Assembly: GCA_035719045.1 (NCBI GenBank)
Contig: DASTGO010000305.1
Span: forward strand, 1-30,468
DNA from: DASTGO01 sp035719045
GTDB lineage: Bacteria > Actinomycetota > Actinomycetes > Actinomycetales > Kineosporiaceae
Length of the DNA stretch: 30,468 bases
Reading direction: 5' to 3'
The notes under the pieces: generated by a model
Databases searched by the model: none
Told to the model about the DNA's origin: nothing
The model's input: the letters and a program-made list of their open reading frames with translations, nothing else
Shown here: positions 22,865-30,468 of the stretch, in pieces
Layout: the number at the start of each line of letters is the position of its first letter
How positions within the stretch are numbered: the stretch's first letter is position 1
Translations under genes and position numbers: made by a program

Positions 22865-22981
22865 TCACCCCCTGGTCTCGACGCCGGCCGGCGCCGGCTG
22901 CTGGTGGACGGGGTCCGGGCGGCGGTCGTGGGTGAGGATCCCCTCGCCGACGACGTGGGTGTCACGGGCATAGCGCTTCAT
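22865..22981 (-). CDS. 38-codon ORF coupled to the copper oxidase gene
   Basis: ATG 22981 is preceded by AAGGGGG. It codes for a basic, His-rich, Pro-rich peptide beginning MKRYARDTHVVGEGIL and ends at TGA four bases before the GTG of the oxidase; its stop overlaps the oxidase ribosome site. No hydrophobic segment. It may be a leader peptide that couples translation, or the remnant of an older N-terminus in another frame. No family recognised. Confidence 0.45.
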   Translation of the reverse strand: MKRYARDTHVVGEGILTHDRRPDPVHQQPAPAGVETRG

Positions 22982-23159
22982 GGCAGGCCCCCTTCGGTGG
23001 TGGACGTCCGGCGACCCGCCTGCGGATCACCGGATGCGGCGCTCTGCTGCACCGGAGGTGTGCTGCCCGCAGCGGGCAAGGCACCGGGCCACCGTATGTC
23101 GAGGTTGGTGTGACTTGCGCCTTTTCGGGCGAGTGGCTGTCACGGGAGGCCCCGGCCTG

Positions 23160-23912
23160 TCACCTCAGGGCGCGGCGGAACAGGGCCAGCGCGGTGTCCC
23201 AGTGCCGCTGCTCGGCCGCCGCGTCGTACGCCGCGGTGTCGGCCATCGTGAAGCCGTGCGCGGCACCCCGGTAGAGCTCGGCCGTGTAGGTGACTCCCGC
23301 CTCGTCGAGTGCGTGCGCGACCAGTGCCTGCTGCTCGGGGCTCATCGAGCCGTCGTTGTCGGCATGCGCCAGGTAGATCTCGGCGCGCAGCTGGGGGAAC
23401 GTGAGGTGCACGCTGTCCGGCGCGGCGGTCGCGACCTGTCCTGCGTGATACGAGGCGACGGCCGCGACACGGTCGGGTGCCGCAGCCCCGGTGCGCAGGG
23501 CGAGCCGGCCGCCCATGCAGTAGCCGACCGTCGCGAACGGGCCGTCGCAGACCCGGTCGAGGGCGGTGAGGAACGCCAGCCAGGCATGGGCGTCGGCGAC
23601 CGCGAGGTCGGGGGTGAGCGCGTTGATCATCGGCATGACCTGGCCGAAGACGGCCTCCCGGTTCGCAGGGTCGGCCAGCCCCGACGGGTCGACGAGGGGT
23701 GAGCGTGCCGAGCGGTGGAACACGTTCGGCGCCAGCACGACGTACCCGGCGTCGGCGAACCGGCCGGCCATCTCCGCGATCCGCGGCCGCAGCCCGAAAG
23801 CGTCCATGTAGAGCAGGATCCCGGGATGCCGTCCGGGGGCGTCCGGGACGGCGAGCAGAGCGTCGGCGATCCCGTCCGAGCTGGGAACGTCGAGGCTCGT
23901 CACGGTGCTCAT
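23160..23912 (-). CDS. Dienelactone hydrolase family protein
   Basis: 250-residue alpha/beta hydrolase. The nucleophile is C132 in GYCMGG, the family signature; the acid is D185 or D187 in HADNDGSM, and H219 in GAAHGF completes the triad. The N-terminal YMDAFGLRP loop with RPRIAEMAGRFADAGYVVLAPNVFHR is typical. Related enzymes open dienelactones in the chlorocatechol pathway, but many actinobacterial members act on other esters or lactones, and no aromatic-degradation gene is adjacent. ATG 23912 is chosen by family length; its Shine-Dalgarno is weak. It lies 178 bases upstream of the copper oxidase transcript on the same strand. Confidence 0.9.
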   Translation of the reverse strand: MSTVTSLDVPSSDGIADALLAVPDAPGRHPGILLYMDAFGLRPRIAEMAGRFADAGYVVLAPNVFHRSARSPLVDPSGLADPANREAVFGQVMPMINALTPDLAVADAHAWLAFLTALDRVCDGPFATVGYCMGGRLALRTGAAAPDRVAAVASYHAGQVATAAPDSVHLTFPQLRAEIYLAHADNDGSMSPEQQALVAHALDEAGVTYTAELYRGAAHGFTMADTAAYDAAAEQRHWDTALALFRRALR

Positions 23913-24211
23913 AGCCGCATGCTGCCACGGATGTCCGGGGGGATCCCGCCGGGACCGACCCCGCCGCGCCGGAGCCGGCCGGGCGGGGGAGGACGCCGCC
24001 GAGCCGTCGGGTGAACCGGGCAAATCCCCTCAGGGTGGAGCTGCCACGACGGGTGTGCCATGTGCCACGGATCTTGCTGCCCTCGACGGGAAACCCTCAC
24101 GGCCTCTCCGGTGGATACACGGACGGAGCCCGGGCAGGGGCGCGCACCCGGCAGTGAGCCGGTCGGCGTCCTTCCCCGGCATGGCAGGGACGACGAACGT
24201 GAGGAGAGACC

Positions 24212-26398
24212 ATGCGGATCACCGAGTTCCGCTGGCTGCGCACGCTCGCCGTGGTGACGGCACTGGCGGTGCTGACCATGGTGGGGACGACGCTGATCGG
24301 TGGCCTGCGCGGGAGCACCGCGCGGGCTGCCGCCGGTGGTGCCGCGGCAAGCGACGGATGCGGCAAGAACCCGGCTCTGGCCAGCGGGGACCACTCGATC
24401 CAGAACCGGGGCAAGAACCGCACCTATGTGCTCGATGTCCCGCAGAACTACGACCGCAACCACCCCTACCGGCTGATCTTCGCGCCGCACTGGATGGGTG
24501 CGGGCCAGGGGAACGTGGTGGGCACCCAGTACTACGGCCTGAAGCCGCTGTCCAACGGCAGCGCGATCTTCGTCGCCCCGCAGGGCCTCGACGCGGGCTG
24601 GGGCAACGGCGGCGGGGAGGACGTGGCCCTGTTCGACGAGATCGCCAAGCAGGTCGAGGGTGCTCTCTGTGTGGACAAGGGCCAGTTGTTCTCCGCCGGC
24701 TTCAGCTTCGGCGCGGCCATGTCGTACGCCATCGCCTGCGAGCGGGCGAACGTCTTCCGAGCGGTCGCGATCTTCTCCGGCGGCTCGATGAGCGGCTGCA
24801 ACGGCGGCAACGACCCCATCGCCGTGCTGGAGTCCCACGGCATCGGTGACCCCATGACGCCCTTCGGCTGGGGTGAGGGTATCCGTGACCGCTTCGTCAA
24901 GAACAACGGCTGCACCCCGCAGGAGGCGAAGAAGCCGGCGCCGGGGAGCAAGACGCACTTCATCACCAACTACGCCGGATGCTCGGCGGGTCACCCGGTC
25001 GAGTGGATCGCGTTCGACGGCGGCCACGACTTCACCCCCACGGACAACGACCAGCCCGACGAGACGACCTACCTCGCGCAGGAGACCTGGAAGTTCTTCT
25101 CGCAGTTCGAGTCCAGCGCCCCCGCTCCCGACCCCGCGCCGAGCAGGACCACCACCACCGCCGCCGGGACCCCGGCGCCCACCCAGGCAACTCCGGGTGC
25201 GGGCGGCGCCTCGACGGCCGGATGCGGCAAGGCCCCGACCCTGGCCAACGGGGACCACACGATCAAGAGCGGCGGGAAGGACCGCACCTACGTCCTCGAC
25301 GTCCCGGCCAACTACGACAACAAGCACCCGTACCGGCTGATCTTCGGTTTCCACTGGTACGGCGCCGGTCAGGGCAATGTCGTGGGCTCGCAGTTCTACG
25401 GTCTCAAGCCGCTGTCGAACAACAGTACGATCTTCGTCTCTCCCCAGGGCCTGAACGCCGGATGGGCCAACGACCACGGCGAGGACATTGCACTCGTTGA
25501 CGACATCGTCAAGCAGGTCGAGGGTGACCTGTGCGTCGACAAGTCCCAGCTGTTCGCGATGGGCTTCAGCTACGGCGGCGCGATGAGCTTCCACGTGGCC
25601 TGTGAGCGGGCGGACGTGTTCCGCGCCGCCGCGGCCTTCTCCGGCGGACCGATCGGCGGTATGTGCGACAACGCCAAGCCCATCGGCTACATGATCTCCC
25701 ACGGCATGAGCGACATGGGCCTGGAGGGAGCGGCGGCGGCCCGGGACGGCTTCGCCAAGGTCAACGGCTGCACCCCGCAGGCCCCGACCAACCCGGCGGT
25801 GGGCAGCAAGACGCACAAGATCACCGACTACGCCGGTTGCTCGGCGGGTCACCCGGTCAGGTGGGTCGCGTTCGACGGCGGCCACGACTTCACCCCGACG
25901 GACAACGACCAGCCCGACGACAAGACCTACCTCCCGGCCGAGACCTGGAAGTTCTTCACGAAGTTCGCGTCCACTCCGTCCCCGGCTCCGACGACCCCGG
26001 CTCCGACGACTCCGGCTCCGACGACTCCGGCTCCGACGACCCCGGCTCCGACGACTCCGGCTCCGACGACTCCGGCACCGACGACTCCGGCACCGACCAC
26101 GACGGCGGGCGCCACCTGCACCGCGACCTACCACACGCTGGCGTCGTGGAGCGGTGGCTACATCGGCGAGGTGACGGTCACCGCGGGGGGTTCCCCGGTC
26201 AAGAAGTGGACCGTCCGGACGAACTCCACCGCCAAGGTCTACGCGGTCTGGAACGGGGTCGCGGCCGGCAACGGCACGATCCGCGAGGTGGGCAGCCCGT
26301 CCTGGGCGGGAACCCTGCAGCCGTCCGCGTCGATGAAGTTCGGCTTCATCGGCTCGGGATCGCCCACCGCCCCGTCCCTCACCTGTACTGCCGGCTGA
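24212..26398 (+). CDS. Secreted double feruloyl/acetyl esterase with CBM2
   Basis: 728 residues. A signal peptide (hydrophobic about 11-33, likely cut after ARA near 40) is followed by two complete, similar CE1/PHB-depolymerase-like esterase domains (about 48-303 and 335-586). Each has GCGK...HTIK at its start, YGLKPLSN, PQGL.AGW, a nucleophile (S165 in GFSFG; S453 in GFSYG) and a His in GGHDFTP (H272; H558). A Pro/Thr linker made of about eight PAPTT units leads to a C-terminal CBM2 (about 631-728) bounded by two cysteines. The enzyme should cut ester side groups from plant cell-wall polysaccharide outside the cell, with the CBM binding cellulose or xylan. ATG 24212 has GAGGAGAG upstream. 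A strong terminator follows. Confidence 0.92.
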   Translation: MRITEFRWLRTLAVVTALAVLTMVGTTLIGGLRGSTARAAAGGAAASDGCGKNPALASGDHSIQNRGKNRTYVLDVPQNYDRNHPYRLIFAPHWMGAGQGNVVGTQYYGLKPLSNGSAIFVAPQGLDAGWGNGGGEDVALFDEIAKQVEGALCVDKGQLFSAGFSFGAAMSYAIACERANVFRAVAIFSGGSMSGCNGGNDPIAVLESHGIGDPMTPFGWGEGIRDRFVKNNGCTPQEAKKPAPGSKTHFITNYAGCSAGHPVEWIAFDGGHDFTPTDNDQPDETTYLAQETWKFFSQFESSAPAPDPAPSRTTTTAAGTPAPTQATPGAGGASTAGCGKAPTLANGDHTIKSGGKDRTYVLDVPANYDNKHPYRLIFGFHWYGAGQGNVVGSQFYGLKPLSNNSTIFVSPQGLNAGWANDHGEDIALVDDIVKQVEGDLCVDKSQLFAMGFSYGGAMSFHVACERADVFRAAAAFSGGPIGGMCDNAKPIGYMISHGMSDMGLEGAAAARDGFAKVNGCTPQAPTNPAVGSKTHKITDYAGCSAGHPVRWVAFDGGHDFTPTDNDQPDDKTYLPAETWKFFTKFASTPSPAPTTPAPTTPAPTTPAPTTPAPTTPAPTTPAPTTPAPTTTAGATCTATYHTLASWSGGYIGEVTVTAGGSPVKKWTVRTNSTAKVYAVWNGVAAGNGTIREVGSPSWAGTLQPSASMKFGFIGSGSPTAPSLTCTAG
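25982..26100 (+). repeat. 15-bp tandem repeat coding for the PAPTT linker
   Basis: About eight units of CCGGCTCCGACGACY, read in frame as Pro-Ala-Pro-Thr-Thr. Such repeats are usual in linkers of secreted carbohydrate-active enzymes and prone to length change. Confidence 0.9.
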
Positions 26399-26405
26399 CG
26401 GCCTG

Positions 26406-26464
26406 AGGATGCGCGTTTCCCCTCGCTGTCCCGGGACACCGGGGTGAGGGGAAACGCGCATCTT
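26406..26464 (+). terminator. Strong intrinsic terminator after the esterase gene
   Basis: GATGCGCGTTTCCCCTC (26408-26424) and GAGGGGAAACGCGCATC (26446-26462) form a perfect 17-bp stem, extended by two further pairs, around a 21-base loop that itself holds CCCGGG. A T-rich run (TTTGTCTCTTT) follows. Confidence 0.92.
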
Positions 26465-26503
26465 TGTCTCTTTCCCGCAACACGCGGGTCCCGGGACTTG
26501 CTG

Positions 26504-26517
26504 TGTAAACGTTTGCA
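26504..26517. promoter_or_regulatory. LacI-family (CebR/cre-like) operator
   Basis: TGTAAACGTTTGCA fits the LacI-family consensus TGNAANCGNTTNCA at every fixed base. It lies in the spacer between a TTGCTG (26498-26503) that could be a -35 box and a weak CAGGTT -10 position, about 115 bases before the next gene. Sugar-responsive repression of the downstream gene is the simplest reading. Confidence 0.65.
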
Positions 26518-26632
26518 TGTCAGGTTGGTGATGAGTGGATCCCACCTGTAACGGAAGGCGGGCGGCACGGATGGACTCTTCGGTGCCCGAATTGGCCCCC
26601 GGTTGTCGGGGAGCGTCCGTGGTCCGGCGGGC

Positions 26633-27037
26633 ATGGTGAGGCACCTGCCCCGGCGGGCGGGGGTGCGGCCGTGTCGGCTCACGGTGCAGACCGCTCCCCA
26701 CGAAGGCTGCGCGGCTGACGGCGAACCGGATCCGGTGTACGCCGAGGATCCGGTGTTCGTCGAGCAGGTGCGGCAGGTTCTGCGTTCGTATCTGGAGCAG
26801 GGGGCGCGGGGGCCCCTGGATGCGCGCAGCCGACAGCAGGTCCAGGGCTGGACCGCCTCCGTCCTGGCTGCCGGTGAGGAACTGGTCGCGATGGGGGTCG
26901 CGGCGAGCCTGACCGACGACCGCGGCGTGGTTCTCGCCCGGCTCGACAGCATCACCTGTCTGCTGACCGACCTCGGCGAGCAGGCCGCGCGCCTGCGTTC
27001 CGTCCTCGCCACCCCGCCCCCAGGTCTCCCCACGTGA
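26633..27037 (+). CDS. Unrecognised small protein (134 residues)
   Basis: No family recognised. The C-terminal ~90 residues look like a real helical domain (DPVFVEQVRQVLRSYLEQG, then a Gln/Ala-rich helix, then DSITCLLTDLGEQAARLRSVL). The N-terminal ~40 residues are Arg/Pro-rich and may not be translated; besides ATG 26633, in-frame GTG codons at 26663 and 26684 are possible starts, and no Shine-Dalgarno decides. It follows a LacI-type operator and lies 115 bases before the PEPCK-like gene in the same direction. Confidence 0.6.
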   Translation: MVRHLPRRAGVRPCRLTVQTAPHEGCAADGEPDPVYAEDPVFVEQVRQVLRSYLEQGARGPLDARSRQQVQGWTASVLAAGEELVAMGVAASLTDDRGVVLARLDSITCLLTDLGEQAARLRSVLATPPPGLPT

Positions 27038-27152
27038 CCCGACCGGCCCCAGTCCCGCTCCACCGCCCTGTGCCGCGCCGGTCCGCGAGGGCTCACCGGT
27101 GGCCGGGGACCTATTGCGAAGGTAGTCGCCCGAGATGACGGAGAGCCGTGCC

Positions 27153-30100
27153 ATGTCTGGACCCCAGAGCACCGCTATCACCCTGCGGCTGGCCCAGCTC
27201 GGACTTCCCCTGCCGGGGAGTCTCAAGGACTCCGAGTCGGCCAGGCTGGTCCGCCCGGTCCTCGCCCGCCAGCGTGAGCTGAGCCGCCGGCTGTCCGACC
27301 GGCTGTGCGCGGCCGATGCGCGGATCCAGGCCTTCCTCGACGACTACCTGCTCGATGTGGGGATCCAGCCGCAGTTGCCGCGCCGCACCCTCGTGCTCGA
27401 CGAGCCGGGACTGGCCCGGGAGCTCTCCCTGCCCCTGGACGGGGACAGCTTCACCTCCCCGCTGTTGAGCAGCTACCGGGTGGCCAACGGGGTTCTGCAC
27501 AACCCGGCGAACGACCGCCGGACCACGGTCGGGGTGTTCCACATCGCCGAGGGCGGGCTACCGATCCCCGACGACAAGATCGCGACACCCAAGGAGGCGT
27601 TCGCTCGGCTGCTCGCCCATGCCTTCGATCCGCCGCAGGCGGACAAGGTACTGCCGTACACGGCAGGGGAGCCGGAGCCCGCAGCCTGTTTCGCCTCGCT
27701 GTACCTGCGCCCGCTGGTGCTGCCGGAGGTGCCGGGCTTCATCCGCGAGAAGCGGATGGAGACGCGGTTCATCGTGCCCGGCGGCCTGGTCGCGAACCTC
27801 GACTTCGTCGAGGGGGTGTTCGGCAACGGGGGTGACCCGTACCTGCCCGAGAACGACGCTTCCCTGGCCCCGGCCACATGGACCGGGCACACCGGCCTGG
27901 TCGTGCTCGCGCCCCACCTGACCGGACTGACCAAGAAGGAACTCGGCCTGCCGCACCTGAGCCTGGCCACGCCGCGGCAGCGTCGTGACGGGATGTGCTG
28001 GGAGCAGGAGGACGAGCGGTACAACGGGGGGCGGGCCTTCAAGATCTGCGCCCGCGATGCCCGCGGGGTGGTGGTGACGGTGATCGCCGACACCTACTTC
28101 GGGTACTGCAAGAAGGAGATCAAGACGCAGATCTCCTACTCGGCGAACCTCTTCGGCAATGCGGAGGAGGAGCACTCCGGGGGAGCGCTCGTCTTCCCCT
28201 CCTATGACCTGGGTCAGGCGTTCACCGAGACGTCCTGCGGCGACGCCTGGACGCTGGAGGAGGTCCTGGCCCGTGACCCGCAGCGGTTCGCGGTCCAGCC
28301 GCAGGGCCATGCCCTCGACCGGCGGCTGCCGCAGGTGGTGCTGGTGCCGGGCGGTGCCCACTACTCGCTGCGGCCCCTGTGCGTGTCGTGGTCGGACGCC
28401 GACGGGGAGCGCCACGAGATCCCGTTGCGGCTGGGCCAGGTGTACCTCAGCCCCAACGGCTACCGGGTGGAACTGTCCCGGGATCCGCATGACCGGACGG
28501 CGTGGACCCTCGTCGGAACCGACCCCCGGTCCACGTCGTGCCACAAGCCGGCGACGGTCTCGGGCGGCGGCAAGTCGGAGATCTCCAAGGCGATCACCGA
28601 CGCGATCGTGGTCGGCGCCGAGTACATCGCCGACTTCGAGGGCGACCTGGACCAGGTGGCCGCGATCCTCGGGCGGGACTACTCCGAGCGCTTCGCCGAC
28701 CCGGCACGCAACCACCAGGACAACCGGACGATCCTGTCGGACAAGCGCTCGCTCGGGTCGGTGATCAAGCTCCTGACCCCCTCGCGCACCGAGTACAGCT
28801 CGGAGTACAACGCCTGGCTGGAGAGCGTGCCGCACTACATCAAGGAGCTCGTCTACGTCGTCAAGCGCTCGTACCGGCCGGAATGGGGCGCGGACTGGCG
28901 TTCCCACTTCAGCGTCGCGGAGATCGACGGCCGCCCGGGCAACCGGCTGCGCCTGGACAACGAGAAGATCGCGGTCCGCCGCCTGCGGATGGGGTTCAAC
29001 CCCGACGGCTCATGGCGCCTGTTCAGCCTGCGCCACGACTTCGCGCCGGCCGTGAAGGTGCAGACGCAGGACGACATCACCGCCTCGACGGTCGTACCCG
29101 GTGCGAGCCTCGGCCTGGATCCGCAGCGCTCGTACAAGGTCGTGGAGAACTGTGAGAGCCTGCTCTTCCAGCGGCCCGACGACGCGATCCACCGCGGCTA
29201 CGACCGGCAGGCCGAACGCGACATCGCCGGACCCGGGGTCTTCCTGTCGAACTTCCAGCCGCTGACCCGGGCAGAGGCCGCCTCGATCCGCGACGACGTC
29301 GTGGCGTTCAGCGCCTTCACCGATCCCATGGGACAACTGCTCGACGGGTTCGCCGACGCCGGGGACGGCTGTGCCCCGGCGTACGTCGTCAGCTCCGCCC
29401 ACCCGCGCCTGGTCGACGGCAAACCTTCGAAGAACCCGCGCTATCTGCAGCAGCGACCCGATCGGGCCGACCCGGGACTCACCGCCGTGACGGCGCTGGC
29501 GGCCCGGATGGTGCGGCGGCTCCCGGCTGACGAACCGCTGGCCCTGCCGGTGGACCTGGTGGCCGCCGGGCGGCGCAACAACCCGCCGGAGGGCACCGTC
29601 CCGCCGCTGTGCTCGTACAACCCGCTGCACTACATGGAGTTGCCCGAGCTCTTCATGGAGTTCATCGCGTCGATGACGGGCAAGTCGCCCTCGACGACCG
29701 GCGCCGGCTCGGAAGGCGCCCTCACCAAGGGTCCGTTCAACTGCCTGCCCGCGGTCATCGACCTCAATGCGGCCCTGCTGTCGTACGTGCTCACCGGTTA
29801 CGACGGCTGGGTGTCCGCCGCCGGGTACGTCGGCCCGCAGGTGAAGATCAACCACGACTTCTCCCTGCTGGTGCCGGAACTGTTCGCCCGGATGAGCCCC
29901 CAGGAGCGGGACGCGCACCGGCTGATCGCCGAGGGCTGCCTGGAGCGGCTGACGGACATCGAGCACAAGGGTCGGGTGGTGGCGGCGGGTCGGCTGGGGT
30001 ACCGGATCACCGACCTGTTCGCGTCGAAGTACTTCGGCCGGATCTTCCTGCACCCCGACGCCGTGTTCACGCCGGAGATGCTGCGTCCGGAACTGCAGGA

Positions 30101-30468
30101 CCTGGACGTCTTCGCCGAGTCGGTCGACACCATCGTCGCCACCCACGAACGGGTGGCCCGCGCCTACCTGCGTGACGGCACCATCTCGCTCGCGGTGCCG
30201 CCCCTGCGCGCACTTCTGGAGATCATGGCCGACGGGGCGAGCGCGGAGGGCTGGACCCTTCAGTCCCCCCAGTTCCGGGACCTGTTCACCCGGGAGTCGG
30301 TGCTCGCGTCCCCTTGGTATGCGCAGCGGCTCGACGCCCGGCAGGCGGCTGCCATTGCCCGGGCCGAGACCGGGCTCGCCGCCATCGAGCGGTTCGTCTC
30401 CGCACCGGGCAACGAGGAGCCCAACGCGCGGCTGGACATGCCGGCCCGGGTGGAGGCGGCCCGGCTGG
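27153..30468 (+). CDS. Probable PPi-type phosphoenolpyruvate carboxykinase (3' end beyond window)
   Basis: About 1105 codons are present and the frame runs off the window. The length and several striking segments (GYCKKEIKTQISYSANLFG, EEEHSGGA, and SGGGKSEISK at 470-479) match, as far as I recall, the large PPi-dependent PEP carboxykinases known from Propionibacterium and Entamoeba, often annotated only as hypothetical. Those enzymes make PEP plus CO2 plus phosphate from oxaloacetate and pyrophosphate, or the reverse, without ATP/GTP. The GGGKSE segment could be the phosphate-binding loop. No signal peptide or TM helix. ATG 27153 is chosen for GGAGA upstream; ATG 27135 in the same frame is the alternative. 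The family call is from memory of motifs and needs a database check. Confidence 0.65.
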   Translation, partial: MSGPQSTAITLRLAQLGLPLPGSLKDSESARLVRPVLARQRELSRRLSDRLCAADARIQAFLDDYLLDVGIQPQLPRRTLVLDEPGLARELSLPLDGDSFTSPLLSSYRVANGVLHNPANDRRTTVGVFHIAEGGLPIPDDKIATPKEAFARLLAHAFDPPQADKVLPYTAGEPEPAACFASLYLRPLVLPEVPGFIREKRMETRFIVPGGLVANLDFVEGVFGNGGDPYLPENDASLAPATWTGHTGLVVLAPHLTGLTKKELGLPHLSLATPRQRRDGMCWEQEDERYNGGRAFKICARDARGVVVTVIADTYFGYCKKEIKTQISYSANLFGNAEEEHSGGALVFPSYDLGQAFTETSCGDAWTLEEVLARDPQRFAVQPQGHALDRRLPQVVLVPGGAHYSLRPLCVSWSDADGERHEIPLRLGQVYLSPNGYRVELSRDPHDRTAWTLVGTDPRSTSCHKPATVSGGGKSEISKAITDAIVVGAEYIADFEGDLDQVAAILGRDYSERFADPARNHQDNRTILSDKRSLGSVIKLLTPSRTEYSSEYNAWLESVPHYIKELVYVVKRSYRPEWGADWRSHFSVAEIDGRPGNRLRLDNEKIAVRRLRMGFNPDGSWRLFSLRHDFAPAVKVQTQDDITASTVVPGASLGLDPQRSYKVVENCESLLFQRPDDAIHRGYDRQAERDIAGPGVFLSNFQPLTRAEAASIRDDVVAFSAFTDPMGQLLDGFADAGDGCAPAYVVSSAHPRLVDGKPSKNPRYLQQRPDRADPGLTAVTALAARMVRRLPADEPLALPVDLVAAGRRNNPPEGTVPPLCSYNPLHYMELPELFMEFIASMTGKSPSTTGAGSEGALTKGPFNCLPAVIDLNAALLSYVLTGYDGWVSAAGYVGPQVKINHDFSLLVPELFARMSPQERDAHRLIAEGCLERLTDIEHKGRVVAAGRLGYRITDLFASKYFGRIFLHPDAVFTPEMLRPELQDLDVFAESVDTIVATHERVARAYLRDGTISLAVPPLRALLEIMADGASAEGWTLQSPQFRDLFTRESVLASPWYAQRLDARQAAAIARAETGLAAIERFVSAPGNEEPNARLDMPARVEAARL

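Noticed and set aside
25982..26100. Regular 15-bp repeats that might suggest a CRISPR-like array
   Set aside because: They are contiguous, lack spacers, and are read in frame as a Pro/Thr linker.
23909..27226. Very long minus-strand open frame (over 1100 codons)
   Set aside because: It is antisense to the esterase gene and its terminator, contains Arg/Ser repeat artefacts from the PAPTT linker, and lacks any family motif; typical of GC-rich shadows.
1..30468. tRNA, rRNA, insertion sequence, prophage or integron elements
   Set aside because: No cloverleaf, rRNA stretch, transposase or integrase motif, or terminal inverted repeats with target duplications were seen on reading both strands.

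Overview
The window is very GC-rich chromosomal DNA. Almost every codon ends in G or C, GTG starts are common, and the gene families are typical of actinobacteria: CopD-CtaG fusion, DUF5134, DUF5808, YbdK-type ligase, CBM2-linked esterase and a GlxA-like copper radical oxidase. I see no rRNA, tRNA, CRISPR array, transposase, integrase or phage gene, so this reads as host chromosome and not a mobile island. An NfnAB-type flavoprotein pair together with a probable PPi-type PEP carboxykinase hints at a facultatively anaerobic actinobacterium, possibly of the Propionibacteriales. That placement is inference only.

Layout. 1-4.7 kb: the 3' part of an unrecognised gene with Asp/Trp hexapeptide repeats; convergent to it, the nfnA-nfnB-like operon (ferredoxin:NADP+ oxidoreductase or sulfide dehydrogenase type); divergent from that, a multi-spanning membrane protein; then a small DUF5808 membrane protein. 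4.9-9.3 kb: an acyl-CoA dehydrogenase, a DUF5134 membrane protein with a Met/His-rich loop, and a divergent CopD-CtaG copper/cytochrome oxidase assembly fusion. 9.5-14.3 kb: a one-TM disordered protein, an unknown membrane protein, a GCS2 carboxylate-amine ligase fused to a STAS domain, and an ArsR-type metal sensor with a candidate operator. 14.3-18.8 kb: a TetR regulator divergent from an ABC exporter operon (ATPase, FtsX-type permease overlapping by ATGA, and a 38-residue membrane peptide), closed by a strong hairpin. 18.9-23.9 kb, mostly minus strand: an unknown 237-residue protein with a probably leaderless start, a 67-residue acidic protein without Lys or Arg, a repeat-rich gap, a copper radical oxidase carrying N-terminal 64-residue repeats and preceded by a coupled 38-codon ORF, and a dienelactone hydrolase. 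24.2-30.5 kb, plus strand: a secreted enzyme with two complete feruloyl-esterase-like domains and a CBM2, a strong terminator, an orphan LacI-family operator, an unknown small protein, and the first ~1105 codons of a probable PPi-PEPCK.

Themes. (1) Copper: the Met/His loop protein, CopD-CtaG, the ArsR sensor and the copper radical oxidase lie within 18 kb, though no single operon joins them. (2) Plant polysaccharide use: the double esterase-CBM2 enzyme and a nearby operator matching the LacI/CebR consensus. (3) A recurring non-coding pattern: three successive convergent gene junctions (near 780, 4.4 kb and 10.35 kb) each carry a short tandem repeat whose first unit includes the stop codon of the plus-strand gene. 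None of the features above explains this pattern.

The best candidates for something undescribed are the GCS2-STAS fusion with altered active-site residues, the repeat-bearing copper radical oxidase with its coupled leader ORF, the small membrane peptide of the ABC operon, the acidic peptide, and the stop-codon-spanning repeats.
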